From Candidatus Zixiibacteriota bacterium (GTDB lineage Bacteria > Zixibacteria > MSB-5A5 > GN15 > FEB-12), in the NCBI GenBank assembly GCA_035380245.1, contig DAOSXA010000003.1, forward strand, positions 620,001-684,000: a stretch of DNA of 64,000 nucleotides. Direction: 5' to 3'. The translations under genes were made by a program, and so were the position numbers. Shown here one piece after another: positions 17,148 through 27,200 of this stretch (position 1 is its first letter; every line of letters begins with the position of its first letter). The notes under the pieces are model-generated. The model searched no databases, was not told the origin of the DNA, and saw only the letters and a list, made by a program, of their open reading frames with translations.

Positions 17148-17345
17148 TTGGAGAAGATCAAAAAATACCTCAGAGAGGTTGTCGCGGAGCTTCGTAAGGT
17201 CACCTGGCCGACGAAAGATGAGTTGATCGGTTCCACGATCGTTACGATCGTAGTGTCGTTCATCGTGGCGATCTTCATCGGTATCGTCGATCGCATTCTC
17301 TCGTGGGGAATCACGACGATTTTCGGCGGGGGTCTTGGAGGGTAA
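17148..17345 (+). CDS. secE: preprotein translocase subunit SecE
   Basis: A 65-residue SecE of the single-span type: an amphipathic N-terminal helix with VVAELRKVTWPTKDEL, then one membrane segment (about residues 28-50). It clamps SecY (encoded at 42465) in the Sec channel. The start is a TTG codon at 17148; no in-frame ATG fits. It is immediately followed by nusG, the universal neighbour. Confidence 0.94.
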   Translation: MEKIKKYLREVVAELRKVTWPTKDELIGSTIVTIVVSFIVAIFIGIVDRILSWGITTIFGGGLGG

Positions 17346-17352
17346 GTTACAG

Positions 17353-17889
17353 ATGGCGCTTCGCTGGTATGCGGTTCACACCTATTCGGGTCATGAACAC
17401 AAGGCCAAGCGATATCTCGAGTCGGCAATAGTAAATGCCGGTCTGGAGGATAAGTTTGGCGACGTGTTGGTGCCGACCGAAGAGGTCACGGAGATGAGGC
17501 AGGGGAAACGGTCGACGACGACCAAGAAGTTTCTTCCCAGCTACATCCTGGTCCAAATGGAATTGGACAAAGTCACACAGGAGTTAGTGGTGTCGACACC
17601 CGGTATTACCAATTTTGTCGGTGGCGCCGGTAAGCCGATCCCGCTCAAAAACCAGGAGGTTGAGCGGATTGTCGGCCAGATCGACAAGAGCCGTACCGAA
17701 GAACCTACTGATATTCCGTTCCAGGCGGGTGATTCCGTCAAGGTCTGTGACGGACCTTTCGCTGACTTCACCGGGACTGTTAGCGAAGTCAATATGGAAC
17801 GACGGAAGGTGAAAGTAATGGTTTCCATCTTTGGTCGCCCCACTCCAGTGGAGTTGGATTTCCTGCAGGTGGAAATAGCCAAAAAATAG
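17353..17889 (+). CDS. nusG: transcription termination/antitermination factor NusG
   Basis: NusG (178 residues) binds RNA polymerase and links it to Rho or to the ribosome. The NGN domain starts with RWYAVHTYSGHE and includes KKFLPSYILVQM and TPGITNFVGG. The KOW domain starts near residue 120 (GDSVKVCDGPFADFTGTV). The ATG at 17353, after GGAGGG, is chosen over an in-frame start 18 bases upstream that would overlap secE and add non-family residues. Confidence 0.96.
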   Translation: MALRWYAVHTYSGHEHKAKRYLESAIVNAGLEDKFGDVLVPTEEVTEMRQGKRSTTTKKFLPSYILVQMELDKVTQELVVSTPGITNFVGGAGKPIPLKNQEVERIVGQIDKSRTEEPTDIPFQAGDSVKVCDGPFADFTGTVSEVNMERRKVKVMVSIFGRPTPVELDFLQVEIAKK

Positions 17890-17919
17890 AAAAAGACTCA
17901 TTCTGGAGCAGATAGACAA

Positions 17920-18345
17920 GTGGCTAAGAAAATCGAAGGGTACATCAAACTGCAGATTCCGGCCGGAGCGGCCAATCCGGCTCCCCCGGTGGGCCCGGCG
18001 CTCGGTCAGCGCGGCGTCAATATCATGGAGTTCTGCAAGGCGTTCAACGAGCGGACCAAAGAAGGTAAAGGTCTGTTAACGCCGGTGATCATAACCGTCT
18101 ACCATGACAAATCGTTCTCCTTCATAACCAAAACCCCGCCCGCGTCGACACTTCTGTTGAAGGCGGCCAAGCTCAAGAAGGGTTCCGGGGTTCCCAATAA
18201 AGATAAGGTGGGCAGAGTCACGGCTGACCAGGTGCGCGAGATCGCAGAGGCTAAAATGGCCGATTTGAACGCTGCCGATGTCGAGGCGGCGATGCGAATC
18301 ATCGAAGGTACCGCGCGCTCGATGGGTATCGAAGTGACTCGTTAG
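17920..18345 (+). CDS. rplK: 50S ribosomal protein L11
   Basis: L11 (141 residues, standard length) forms the base of the GTPase-associated stalk. Motifs include IKLQIPAGAANPAPPVGPALGQRGVN in the N-terminal domain and the C-terminal rRNA-binding domain with GTARSMGI. The start is GTG at 17920, with GGAG eleven bases before. Order secE-nusG-rplK-rplA is standard. Confidence 0.97.
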   Translation: MAKKIEGYIKLQIPAGAANPAPPVGPALGQRGVNIMEFCKAFNERTKEGKGLLTPVIITVYHDKSFSFITKTPPASTLLLKAAKLKKGSGVPNKDKVGRVTADQVREIAEAKMADLNAADVEAAMRIIEGTARSMGIEVTR

Positions 18346-18362
18346 GAAAGATATCCGTAACC

Positions 18363-18422
18363 AGCCGGATTGTCCGGCTCAAACATTCGTCCGTACCCGG
18401 GGCAAGCATGGTTGCGCCCGGG
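18363..18422 (+). promoter_or_regulatory. two-hairpin leader before rplA (candidate L1 or transcript-level control)
   Basis: The first hairpin is a perfect 7-bp stem, 18363-18369 with 18373-18379, with a 3-base loop. The second is 18396-18405 with 18412-18422, ten pairs with one bulged G and loop GCATGG. It ends six bases before the AGGAG of rplA. L1 represses its operon by binding mRNA in many bacteria; whether these hairpins mimic the L1 site on 23S rRNA is unproven. Confidence 0.5.
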
Positions 18423-18436
18423 GAGAATAGGAGACC

Positions 18437-19141
18437 ATGAAGAGATCAAAAAACTACAAAGCGTATCGCGAGAAAATCGACCGCACCAAAGCCTACTCGC
18501 TTTCCGATGCAGTACATCTGCTGAAGGAAAACCATTACGTCAAGTTTGACGAATCGGTCGAAGTCGCTCTGCGTCTTGGCGTAAATCCCAAACATGCCGA
18601 TCAAATGGTCCGTGGTACGGTGGCCTTGCCTCATGGTACCGGATCATCGGTTCGTGTTCTGGTTTTTGCCCAGGGCGAGAAGGCGACTGAAGCTGAATCC
18701 TCGGGCGCCGATTTCGTCGGTGGTGAGGAACTGGCCGAGAAGATTTTGGGCGGTTGGACAGACTTTGATGTCGCCGTAGCGACGCCGGACATGATGAAGG
18801 TGTGCGGTAAGCTCGGTAAGGTTCTCGGACCGCGTGGCCTTATGCCCAACCCGAAGACGGGCACGGTGACGATGGATATCGAGAAGACGATCAAAGAGTT
18901 AAAGGCGGGACGCATCGAGTTCCGAGTGGACAAGCAAGCCAACATCGCCTCGGCGGTGGGTAAGCTGTCGTTCGATGTTCAGAAGATAGAAGAAAACGTG
19001 CTGGCGTTTTTGGATGCCATCATGCGCGCCAAACCGGCTGCAGCCAAAGGCGCCTATCTTTTGGGAGCATCCATTTGTTCCTCGATGAGTCCGGGCTTGA
19101 AATTGGACCACGCCGAGATGGTCGCGAGCCTGAAGCGGTAG
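18437..19141 (+). CDS. rplA: 50S ribosomal protein L1
   Basis: L1 (234 residues) forms the mobile L1 stalk that helps release deacylated tRNA and often represses its own mRNA. The family features VEVALRLGVNPKHADQMVRG and KVLGPRGLMPNPKTGTV are present. A strong AGGAG precedes the ATG. It is separated from rplK by 91 bp containing two stable hairpins, unlike the tight spacing of neighbouring genes. Confidence 0.97.
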   Translation: MKRSKNYKAYREKIDRTKAYSLSDAVHLLKENHYVKFDESVEVALRLGVNPKHADQMVRGTVALPHGTGSSVRVLVFAQGEKATEAESSGADFVGGEELAEKILGGWTDFDVAVATPDMMKVCGKLGKVLGPRGLMPNPKTGTVTMDIEKTIKELKAGRIEFRVDKQANIASAVGKLSFDVQKIEENVLAFLDAIMRAKPAAAKGAYLLGASICSSMSPGLKLDHAEMVASLKR

Positions 19142-19159
19142 CCAGAGAGGAAGTTTGAG

Positions 19160-19684
19160 ATGCCCAGACAGGATAAAATAGATGCCGTAGCGAAATACGG
19201 CGAGCTGTTTAAGGAATCCAACGCCTTCTTCGTTACCGATTACCAGGGGCTCAACGTGGCGGATATAACCGCTCTGCGTAAGAAATTGCGCGAGTCCAAC
19301 GTTCGTTTCCTGATCGGTAAGAATACCCTTTTCAGCATCGCTGCCCGCGAAGCGAATATCGAAGGGTTGGATCAATATCTCGAGGGACCGACGGCAATAG
19401 CCTTTACATCCGAAGATCCGGCAGTGGCCGCGAAGATCCTGAATGAATCATTCAAGGATAAGGAACTGCCGAAAATGCGGGTGTTCTCACTGGAAGAGGA
19501 ACTTCACGCCGGTAAAGAGATCGGTCGATTGGCCGACCTGCCGTCGAAGGAAATCCTCTATGCCCAGTTGGCGGCAGCCGTTGGTGCGCCGCTTACGAAT
19601 TTGGCCGGAGCTTTGTCCGGGTTATTCCGTAAGTTGACGGGTGTGCTGATGTCCCTTGAGGAACAGAAGAAGAATGAGGGCTAA
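19160..19684 (+). CDS. rplJ: 50S ribosomal protein L10
   Basis: L10 (174 residues) is the scaffold of the L7/L12 stalk. The N-terminal rRNA-binding part shows FVTDYQGLNVADITALRKKLR and FLIGKNTL. The C-terminal helix that holds L12 dimers is present (LSGLFRKLTGVLMSLEEQ). Only 18 bp separate it from rplA, so the long L10 leader found in some bacteria is absent. Confidence 0.97.
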   Translation: MPRQDKIDAVAKYGELFKESNAFFVTDYQGLNVADITALRKKLRESNVRFLIGKNTLFSIAAREANIEGLDQYLEGPTAIAFTSEDPAVAAKILNESFKDKELPKMRVFSLEEELHAGKEIGRLADLPSKEILYAQLAAAVGAPLTNLAGALSGLFRKLTGVLMSLEEQKKNEG

Positions 19685-19784
19685 CTGCCCGCAGAAGTTA
19701 GTCCTAGTTTGCGGTCCGGCAAGCCGGGACAATAAGAACTAGTTTAGACAAAAAAACATAACAATAACTAGCGAGGTTACGAAA

Positions 19785-20168
19785 GTGGCGAACGCAGCAA
19801 TAGAAGAAATCGTTGACAAAATTGCGGCTCTGAGCGCAATGGATGTGGCCGATCTGATCAAGGCCATTGAAGACAAGTTTGGCGTAACCGCCGCCGCTCC
19901 GATGGCGGCCGTGGCTATCGCGGCTCCAGGCGCCGGCGCTGCCGAAGCCGAAGAGCAGACCGAATTCGACGTCGTGCTCACCGCGGTTGGCGACAAGAAG
20001 ATCCAGGTTATCAAGGTTGTCCGTGAGGTTACCAGTCTGGGTCTGAAGGAAGCCAAGGACCTGGTGGAAGCCGCTCCGACGAAGGTTAAAGAAGCTCTGT
20101 CTAAGGACGAGGCCGAGAAAGTCAAGGCCAAGCTCGAAGAAGTCGGCGCTCAGGTAGATATTAAGTAA
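19785..20168 (+). CDS. rplL: 50S ribosomal protein L7/L12
   Basis: L7/L12 (127 residues) forms stalk dimers that recruit translational GTPases. An N-terminal dimerisation helix is followed by an Ala/Gly/Pro-rich hinge (about residues 36-58) and the C-terminal domain with KIQVIKVVREVTSLGLKEAK. Start is GTG at 19785. The 100-bp gap after rplJ contains an imperfect nested inverted repeat (CTAGTT...AACTAG). Confidence 0.97.
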   Translation: MANAAIEEIVDKIAALSAMDVADLIKAIEDKFGVTAAAPMAAVAIAAPGAGAAEAEEQTEFDVVLTAVGDKKIQVIKVVREVTSLGLKEAKDLVEAAPTKVKEALSKDEAEKVKAKLEEVGAQVDIK

Positions 20169-20187
20169 CTACTGCAATAGGATCATC

Positions 20188-20221
20188 GGCCGGGAGCTTT
20201 GCCGCTCCCGGCCCGGTTTTT
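20188..20221 (+). terminator. attenuator/terminator between rplL and rpoB
   Basis: A perfect 10-bp GC-rich stem (20188-20197 with 20204-20213) with a 6-base loop is followed by CGG and five T's. As in E. coli, a partial terminator here would make more L7/L12 than RNA polymerase; that role is inferred from position. Confidence 0.75.
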
Positions 20222-20429
20222 CGGGAGTATATCACTATTTTTAGGTTCCCATTCTTGTTTCCGGTTGGTTGATTGACTGCAATAGTGGCTCCCCAGATTG
20301 AGTTCGGGGAGAAGAAGTTATTTATGACAGAATCATCCAAGCCTTTGGATTATATACGAGTTCTTATCTGGTCCCCCGACGCTAGACGTGCGTTCGGGAG
20401 GCTTCATCTCTGTTTAGGAGGGTGATGCT
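20222..20429 (+). promoter_or_regulatory. rpoB leader with two hairpins
   Basis: About 200 bases without a gene. Stem CTCCCC/GGGGAG (20289-20294 with 20306-20311) and a hairpin at 20375-20398 (CCCGA/TCGGG plus CGC/GCG with one bulge) precede the strong ribosome-binding site AGGAGGGTGA. No convincing separate promoter was found. Confidence 0.4.
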
Positions 20430-23400
20430 TTGGCCCGTTCAGGAGTATTGACACGGAAAAGTTACGGTGTGCTGGCGGACGCCACTGATATGCCCAACCT
20501 GTTGGACGTTCAGACCCAGTCATACGAAGAATTTCTACAAGCCGAAATACCTCCGGACAAAAGGGAAAACAGAGGTCTCGAGCAGATCTTCAGAGAGATT
20601 TTCCCGGTTAACGATGTTCACGAGAATTACTCGCTGGAATACGTCAGTTACCATCTGGGACCGACGCGTTATTCGATCGAGGAATGCCGTGAACGCAATA
20701 TGAGCTTTGCCGCTCCGCTCAAGGTTACGATGCGTTTGATCGTTCGTGACGCCGAGAAGGAAGACAAGGAAGTCAAGGATGTAATCGAGCAGGATGTTTA
20801 TCTCGGCGAGCTGCCCCTTATCACTGAATGGGGGACTTTTATCATCAACGGCTCGGAGCGCGTGGTTGTCAGTCAGTTGCACCGTAGTCCCGGTGTCTTT
20901 TTCGACCAGACAACTCACCCTAACGGTAAAGAGTTGTATTCTGCACGCATTATCCCGTACCGTGGAAGCTGGGTCGAATTCGCCATGGATATCAACGATA
21001 TCATGTTCGCTTATATCGACTCCAAACGGAAGCTCCCGGTTACCATGCTTCTTAGAGCGATCGGTTTCTCCAGCGATGAGGATATCGTAAGCGAATTTTA
21101 CAAAGTGTCCCGGCTCGTTTTCAAGGGCAAGTCGCATGAAGAGTACGAGGGATGTTTCCTGGCCGAGACGATCGTTGACAAAGAAACCGGTGAAGTGGTC
21201 TTCGGTGTCGGCGAACCGCTGACGGAAACAGTCGTAGACAAACTGCAGGGAATGGGGTACAAACAGTGCCAGATGATTTCTTCCACGGAACGTCGTGAAA
21301 CGTTTGTTATTCTGAATACCCTCAGGAAGGATCCGACCAAGAGCCGTGAAGAAGCTCTGGTAAAAATATACTCACTGCTTCGTCCGGGTGAGCCGCCCAC
21401 GCTGGAAATGGCCGAGTCACTGCTGGAGAAGTTCTTTTTCTCCAACAAGCGCTATGATCTCGGTGAAGTCGGTCGCTACATGATCAACCAGCGGATGGGA
21501 CTCAATATCCCGCTTGAATCCACGACCCTGGTCAATGATGATTTTCTTGCGATTATCCGCTACCTGATCGGTTTGTGTAATGACTCCGGTTTCACCGATG
21601 ATATCGATCATCTGGGCAATCGCCGGGCGCGAACGGTTGGGGAGCTGCTGTCGAATTTATTCTCAGTAGGTCTTTCCCGCGTGGCTCGAACTATCCGCGA
21701 GCGGCTTTCGCTCAAAGATCAGGAAAACGTAACCCCGCAGTTGCTGGTCAACGCCCGTACCGTTTCATCCGTAATCGAGACATTCTTTGGATCCTCGCAG
21801 CTCTCGCAGTTCATGGACCAGACCAATCCGCTGTCTGAGTTGACGCATAAACGTCGTTTGTCCGCTCTCGGTCCGGGTGGTTTGACGCGTGAACGAGCCG
21901 GCTTTGAGGTCCGTGACGTACACCACACGCATTATGGCCGTCTTTGTCCGATTGAGACTCCGGAAGGTCCGAACATCGGTCTGATTACCTCGTTGGCTAC
22001 CTTTGCCCGTATCAACCGTTACGGTTTTCTCGAAACACCGTATCGTCGCGTGGAAAATGGCGAAGTCACGAATGATATTCATTATCTGTCGGCGGACGAG
22101 GAAGATCGGCATTACATAGCCAATTGCGAAGAGCCGCTTGACGAGACCAATCATTTCGTCCATAAGCGTATCTTCGTACGCCGTCGTTCGGAATATCCGG
22201 CGGTTTCACCCGATGAAATCGAATACATGGACGTGTCGCCGAGGCAGATCGTCTCGGTGGCGGCGGCGTTGATTCCGTTCCTCGAACACGACGACGCCAA
22301 CCGCGCTCTCATGGGTTCGAACATGCAACGCCAGGCAGTACCGCTTCTGCGCACCGATGCTCCGGTCGTGGGAACCGGTATTGAAGCCAAGGTGGCGGCG
22401 GATGCCGGAGCGGTGATTCGTTCGAAGCATGCCGGAGAGGTTGTGTTCGTTGACAGCACCCGAGTCGTCATCAGGCCGCAGTCGAAGACGCGAGTCGGTC
22501 AGTTGGGATATATCGAAGATGTCGAATATCACCTGACGAAGTACCGCCGTTCCAACCAGGACACCTGTATCAATTATCGTCCGACAGTCGGACCCGGTGT
22601 CGAGGTGAAGGTGGGGGATATCATCGCCGACGGCCCGGCCGTTGATCGCGGTGAACTGGCCCTCGGGCATAACACGCTGGTGGCTTTCATGCCCTGGCGC
22701 GGTTATAACTTCGAGGATGCGATTATTCTTTCCGAGCGTCTCGTACGCGAGGATATTTTCACTTCGATTCATATCGAGGAATACGAACTGCAAGTCCGCG
22801 ATACCAAACGCGGCGCGGAAGAAGTAACCCGTGAAATTCCCAACGTATCGGAAGAAGCGCTGCTGAATCTGGACGAACGGGGAATAATACGTATCGGCGC
22901 CGAAGTCGAAGCGGGCGACATTCTCGTCGGCAAGGTTACGCCTAAAGGTGAAACCGAGCTGTCTCCGGAGGAGCGTTTGCTCCGAGCTATTTTCGGGGAG
23001 AAAGCGGGTGATGTCCGTGATGCCAGTTTGAAGGCGCCGCCCGGTATGAAGGGCGTTGTTATCAAGACACAGGTCTTCAGTCGTAAAGAGCGCACCGAAG
23101 AAGCCAAGAAGCTGGAGAAGCAGCAAGTTGCGGAGATCAAGAAGGATTTCAACTTGAAGATCCACAACATCGAGAAGCTGCGAGCGCAACGTATCGGTGA
23201 ATTGCTGGACGACCAGAGTTCGCAGACGGTTCGTTCGGCTGCCGACAATGCGGTTTTAATCCGTGCCGGTCATAAATTCCAGGCTGACTTCTTTGCCGAT
23301 TACGATTTTGCCAACGCCGTCGCGCCGGAAGGCTATTGCAAGGACGCCACGATCAACAAGCACGTTGAGAACGTGCTGGAAGAAGCGGCGAACCTGATCG

Positions 23401-24200
23401 AGAAGAAACGCGAAGAGATGGAAGTCGAGATCGACAAAGTGGTACGCGGTGCGGAACTCCCGCCGGGTGTCAAGCAGTTGGTCAAGGTGACTATCGCTAT
23501 TCGCCGTAAGATCTCGGTCGGCGATAAGATGGCCGGTCGCCACGGTAACAAGGGTGTCGTTTCACGCATTGTGCCGATCGAAGACATGCCGTACCAGGCT
23601 GATGGTATCCCGGTGGATATTATTCTCAATCCGCTTGGCGTCCCGTCCCGTATGAATGTCGGCCAGATTCTGGAGACGCACCTGGGCTGGGCGGCCATGG
23701 CTCTCGGTGAGCATGTCGCAACACCGGTGTTCGAGGGAGCCTCGATCGAACAGATCAAGGAAAAACTCGCTTCAGCCGGGTTGCCTGAAGATGGAAAACT
23801 CACTCTGTATGACGGTCTCACCGGAAATGCCTTCGATAACCGGATCACCGTCGGATATATATACATTCTCAAACTGTCGCACCTGGTGGATGATAAGATC
23901 CACGCCAGGTCGATAGGACCCTATTCGCTGGTTACCCAGCAGCCGTTGGGCGGTAAAGCCCAGTTCGGCGGCCAGCGATTCGGTGAAATGGAGGTCTGGG
24001 CGCTCGAGGCTTACGGCGCTGCCTACGCTCTGCAGGAAATGCTGACGGTCAAGTCGGACGACGTGACCGGCCGCAGCCGGGTGTATGAAGCGATCGTCAA
24101 GGGCGAAAATCCACCGGAACCGGGTTATCCGGAAGCGTTCAACGTTCTCATTAAGGAACTGCAGGCGCTTGGTTTGGATGTGAAGCTCCTGGAGGAGTAA
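20430..24200 (+). CDS. rpoB: DNA-directed RNA polymerase subunit beta
   Basis: RNA polymerase beta (1,256 residues). Characteristic parts are GSERVVVSQLHRSPGVFFD, the rifampicin-binding stretch from SSQLSQFMDQTNPLSELTHK (about 21790-21850), CPIETPEGPNIGLI, and the C-terminal GGKAQFGGQRFGEMEVWAL. Residues equivalent to E. coli Gln513, Asp516, His526 and Ser531 are wild type, so target-based rifampicin resistance is not expected. The start is TTG at 20430 after AGGAGGGTGA; an ATG five bases earlier is out of frame. Confidence 0.97.
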   Translation: MARSGVLTRKSYGVLADATDMPNLLDVQTQSYEEFLQAEIPPDKRENRGLEQIFREIFPVNDVHENYSLEYVSYHLGPTRYSIEECRERNMSFAAPLKVTMRLIVRDAEKEDKEVKDVIEQDVYLGELPLITEWGTFIINGSERVVVSQLHRSPGVFFDQTTHPNGKELYSARIIPYRGSWVEFAMDINDIMFAYIDSKRKLPVTMLLRAIGFSSDEDIVSEFYKVSRLVFKGKSHEEYEGCFLAETIVDKETGEVVFGVGEPLTETVVDKLQGMGYKQCQMISSTERRETFVILNTLRKDPTKSREEALVKIYSLLRPGEPPTLEMAESLLEKFFFSNKRYDLGEVGRYMINQRMGLNIPLESTTLVNDDFLAIIRYLIGLCNDSGFTDDIDHLGNRRARTVGELLSNLFSVGLSRVARTIRERLSLKDQENVTPQLLVNARTVSSVIETFFGSSQLSQFMDQTNPLSELTHKRRLSALGPGGLTRERAGFEVRDVHHTHYGRLCPIETPEGPNIGLITSLATFARINRYGFLETPYRRVENGEVTNDIHYLSADEEDRHYIANCEEPLDETNHFVHKRIFVRRRSEYPAVSPDEIEYMDVSPRQIVSVAAALIPFLEHDDANRALMGSNMQRQAVPLLRTDAPVVGTGIEAKVAADAGAVIRSKHAGEVVFVDSTRVVIRPQSKTRVGQLGYIEDVEYHLTKYRRSNQDTCINYRPTVGPGVEVKVGDIIADGPAVDRGELALGHNTLVAFMPWRGYNFEDAIILSERLVREDIFTSIHIEEYELQVRDTKRGAEEVTREIPNVSEEALLNLDERGIIRIGAEVEAGDILVGKVTPKGETELSPEERLLRAIFGEKAGDVRDASLKAPPGMKGVVIKTQVFSRKERTEEAKKLEKQQVAEIKKDFNLKIHNIEKLRAQRIGELLDDQSSQTVRSAADNAVLIRAGHKFQADFFADYDFANAVAPEGYCKDATINKHVENVLEEAANLIEKKREEMEVEIDKVVRGAELPPGVKQLVKVTIAIRRKISVGDKMAGRHGNKGVVSRIVPIEDMPYQADGIPVDIILNPLGVPSRMNVGQILETHLGWAAMALGEHVATPVFEGASIEQIKEKLASAGLPEDGKLTLYDGLTGNAFDNRITVGYIYILKLSHLVDDKIHARSIGPYSLVTQQPLGGKAQFGGQRFGEMEVWALEAYGAAYALQEMLTVKSDDVTGRSRVYEAIVKGENPPEPGYPEAFNVLIKELQALGLDVKLLEE

Positions 24201-24260
24201 TTAGGGTCAGGCAAAGAGGTCTGCTTTGGGCAGACTGTGGACAATAGAGGAGTTAGTGCC

Positions 24261-27200
24261 ATGGTAGATATTTTGGATCAAAAACCGGCGCCGAAGAAGC
24301 CGTCTGAGTTCGCGGCCATACAGGTTCAGATGGCGTCGCCGGATGTAATCCTGTCGTGGTCTTACGGCGAAGTAACCAAGCCGGAGACTATCAACTACCG
24401 TTCTTTCAAACCGGAACGCGATGGGCTCTTCTGTGAGCGCATTTTCGGTCCGGTTAAAGACTGGGAATGTAACTGCGGCAAGTACAAACGCATTCGTTTC
24501 CGGGGAATCGTTTGTGATCGCTGCGGGGTAGAGGTGACGCAATCCAAGGTGCGGCGTGAGCGCATGGGCCATATCCAATTGGCCGTGCCGGTTTCGCACA
24601 TTTGGTATTTCAAATCTCTGCCGTCCCGTATCGGGCACTTGCTGGATCTCTCCATCCGCGAACTGGAGAAGATTCTCTATTACGAAGCATACCTGATGAT
24701 CGACCCGGGCAACTCCTCTTATGCCAAAGGCGACACCCTCAGTGAAGAAGAGTATATGGAGCTGGAGGAAGCCGGCAAGACGTTCGATGCTCGTATGGGC
24801 GCCGAAGCGGTCCGGGAACTCCTCTCTCAGATAGATATCGACGAGATGGCCGTTACGCTTCGTGCGCAGGCTAAAGTGGAAACATCAGTTCAGCGTAAGA
24901 AGGATATCCTGAAGCGGCTGCGCATCATCGAATCGTTCCGGCAATCGAACAACCGACCGGAATGGATGGTGCTAAGTGTCATCCCGGTACTGCCGCCCGA
25001 TCTGCGGCCGCTGGTGCCGCTTGACGGCGGTCGTTTTGCCACTTCCGATCTGAACGACCTGTATCGTCGGGTGATCAACCGCAACAACCGCCTCAAGAAA
25101 CTCATCGAGATTCAGGCGCCGGATGTGATTCTCCGCAATGAGAAGCGCATGTTGCAGGAAGCGGTTGACGCTTTGTTCGATAATGGTCGCAGGACTTACT
25201 CGGTACGTGGTGATTCCAAACGGCCGCTCAAATCGCTTTCTGATTTGCTCAAGGGTAAACAGGGGCGGTTCCGTCAGAACCTGCTCGGTAAACGTGTCGA
25301 TTATTCCGGTCGTTCGGTGATCGTGGTTGGTCCGGAGTTGCGTCTTGACCAGTGCGGTCTTCCCAAGAATATGGCGCTGGAGCTGTTCAAGCCCTTTATC
25401 ATCATGAAACTTGAAGAAAAGGGTTACGTGCAGACCGTTAAATCAGCCAAACGGCTGGTTGAAAAGGAACGGCCCGAGGTTTGGGATATCCTCGAGGAAA
25501 TCATCGAAGATCACCCGGTGATGCTCAACCGCGCGCCTACTCTGCACCGACTCGGTATCCAGGCTTTTTATCCGGTGCTGGTCGAGGGTAAGGCGATTCG
25601 TCTGCATCCGCTGGTCTGCGCGGCTTTCAACGCGGACTTCGACGGCGACCAGATGGCAGTGCACGTGCCGCTTTCATTTGAGGCTCAACTCGAGGCTCGC
25701 CTGCTGATGCTCTCTACGAACAACGTATTGTTGCCTCGTTCAGGGCGTCCGGTGGCGGTCCCGTCGCAGGATATCGTGCTCGGTTGCTACTACCTGACCA
25801 AGATTCGTCCCGGAGTCAAAGGTGAAGGGATGGCCTTCTCCAGTCCGAATGAAGCCATTGCCGCCAATGCCGCCGGTGCTCTTGATTTACACGCTCGTAT
25901 TCATGTTCGCATGAACGGGCAGGTGATGGATACTTCGATCGGCCGGATCATTTTCAATAACATTCTTCCGCCCGGGACGTCGTTCTTCAACGATGTCGCC
26001 GCTCGCGGTCAGTTGGGCGATCTTGTCGCCACTTCATACTGGCGGCTGGGTCGGGATGATACTGTTGATTTCCTCGATCGGTTGAAGTACATCGGTTTCG
26101 AGTATGCTACCAAAGCCGGTGTGACCGTATCGATCGAGGATCTGGTTGTTCCCGAAGCCAAGAACCAGATTATTGCCGAAGCGCACGAGGAAATCAAAAA
26201 GATCCAGAAGCGCTATGAGCGTGGTGTGATCACCAACGGTGAGCGTTACAACCAGGTTATTGACACCTGGACCGGAGCTACCAACAGCGTTGCCGAAGTT
26301 ATGTTCGAGAATCTCTCTCAGCAGGAAGACGGTTTCAATCCGGTGTTCATGATGGCTGATTCCGGTGCTCGTGGTTCCAAAGAGCAGATTCGTCAGTTGG
26401 CCGGTATGCGTGGACTGATGGCTAAGCCGCAGAAGAAGATCACCGGCGGAGTCGGTGAAATTATCGAGAACCCGATTGTGGCCAATTTCCGTGAAGGCTT
26501 ATCCGTACAGGAATACTTCATCTCGACTCACGGTGCTCGTAAGGGATTGGCTGATACGGCTCTGAAAACGGCCGACGCCGGTTATCTGACGCGCCGTCTG
26601 GTCGATGTTGCCCAGGATGTGATTATCCGTTCAGGTGACTGCGGCACGATTCTTGGCCTTGAAGTGGAAGCTTTGAAAGAAGGCGAAGAAGTTATCGAGT
26701 CGCTTTCCGATCGTGTTCTGGGGCGTGTGTCGGCTGATGATATTTACGATCCGATTACCGACGAGTTGATCGTGGAGGCCGGTCAGGAAATTCGTGAGGA
26801 ACAGGCCGAAGCGATCGAAGAAGCCGGTGTCGAGAGCGTGCGTATCCGTTCCGTATTGACTTGTGAGGCCAAACACGGGGTCTGCGCCGCCTGTTACGGA
26901 CGTAACCTCGCGACCATGAGGATGGTCGAGGTCGGGGAAGCCGTGGGTGTAATCGCGGCTCAGTCTATCGGTGAACCGGGCACGCAGTTGACCCTCCGTA
27001 CTTTCCACATCGGCGGCGCCGCCGCTCGTATCGCCGAACAATCACAGGTGGTTTCGAAGTATACCGGTTCGGTGAAGCTGGAAAACGTCAAAACGGTCGA
27101 CCTTCCCGACGGTACCTGTATGGTGATCAGCCGTGACGGTATCGGTGAGGCTCACATTATCGATGAGCGTGGCCGCACCCGTTCCCGTCTGAAGATTCCA

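Noticed and set aside
22206..23189. 327-codon reverse open frame inside rpoB
   Set aside because: Antisense shadow of a conserved gene, no ribosome-binding site, no recognisable domain.
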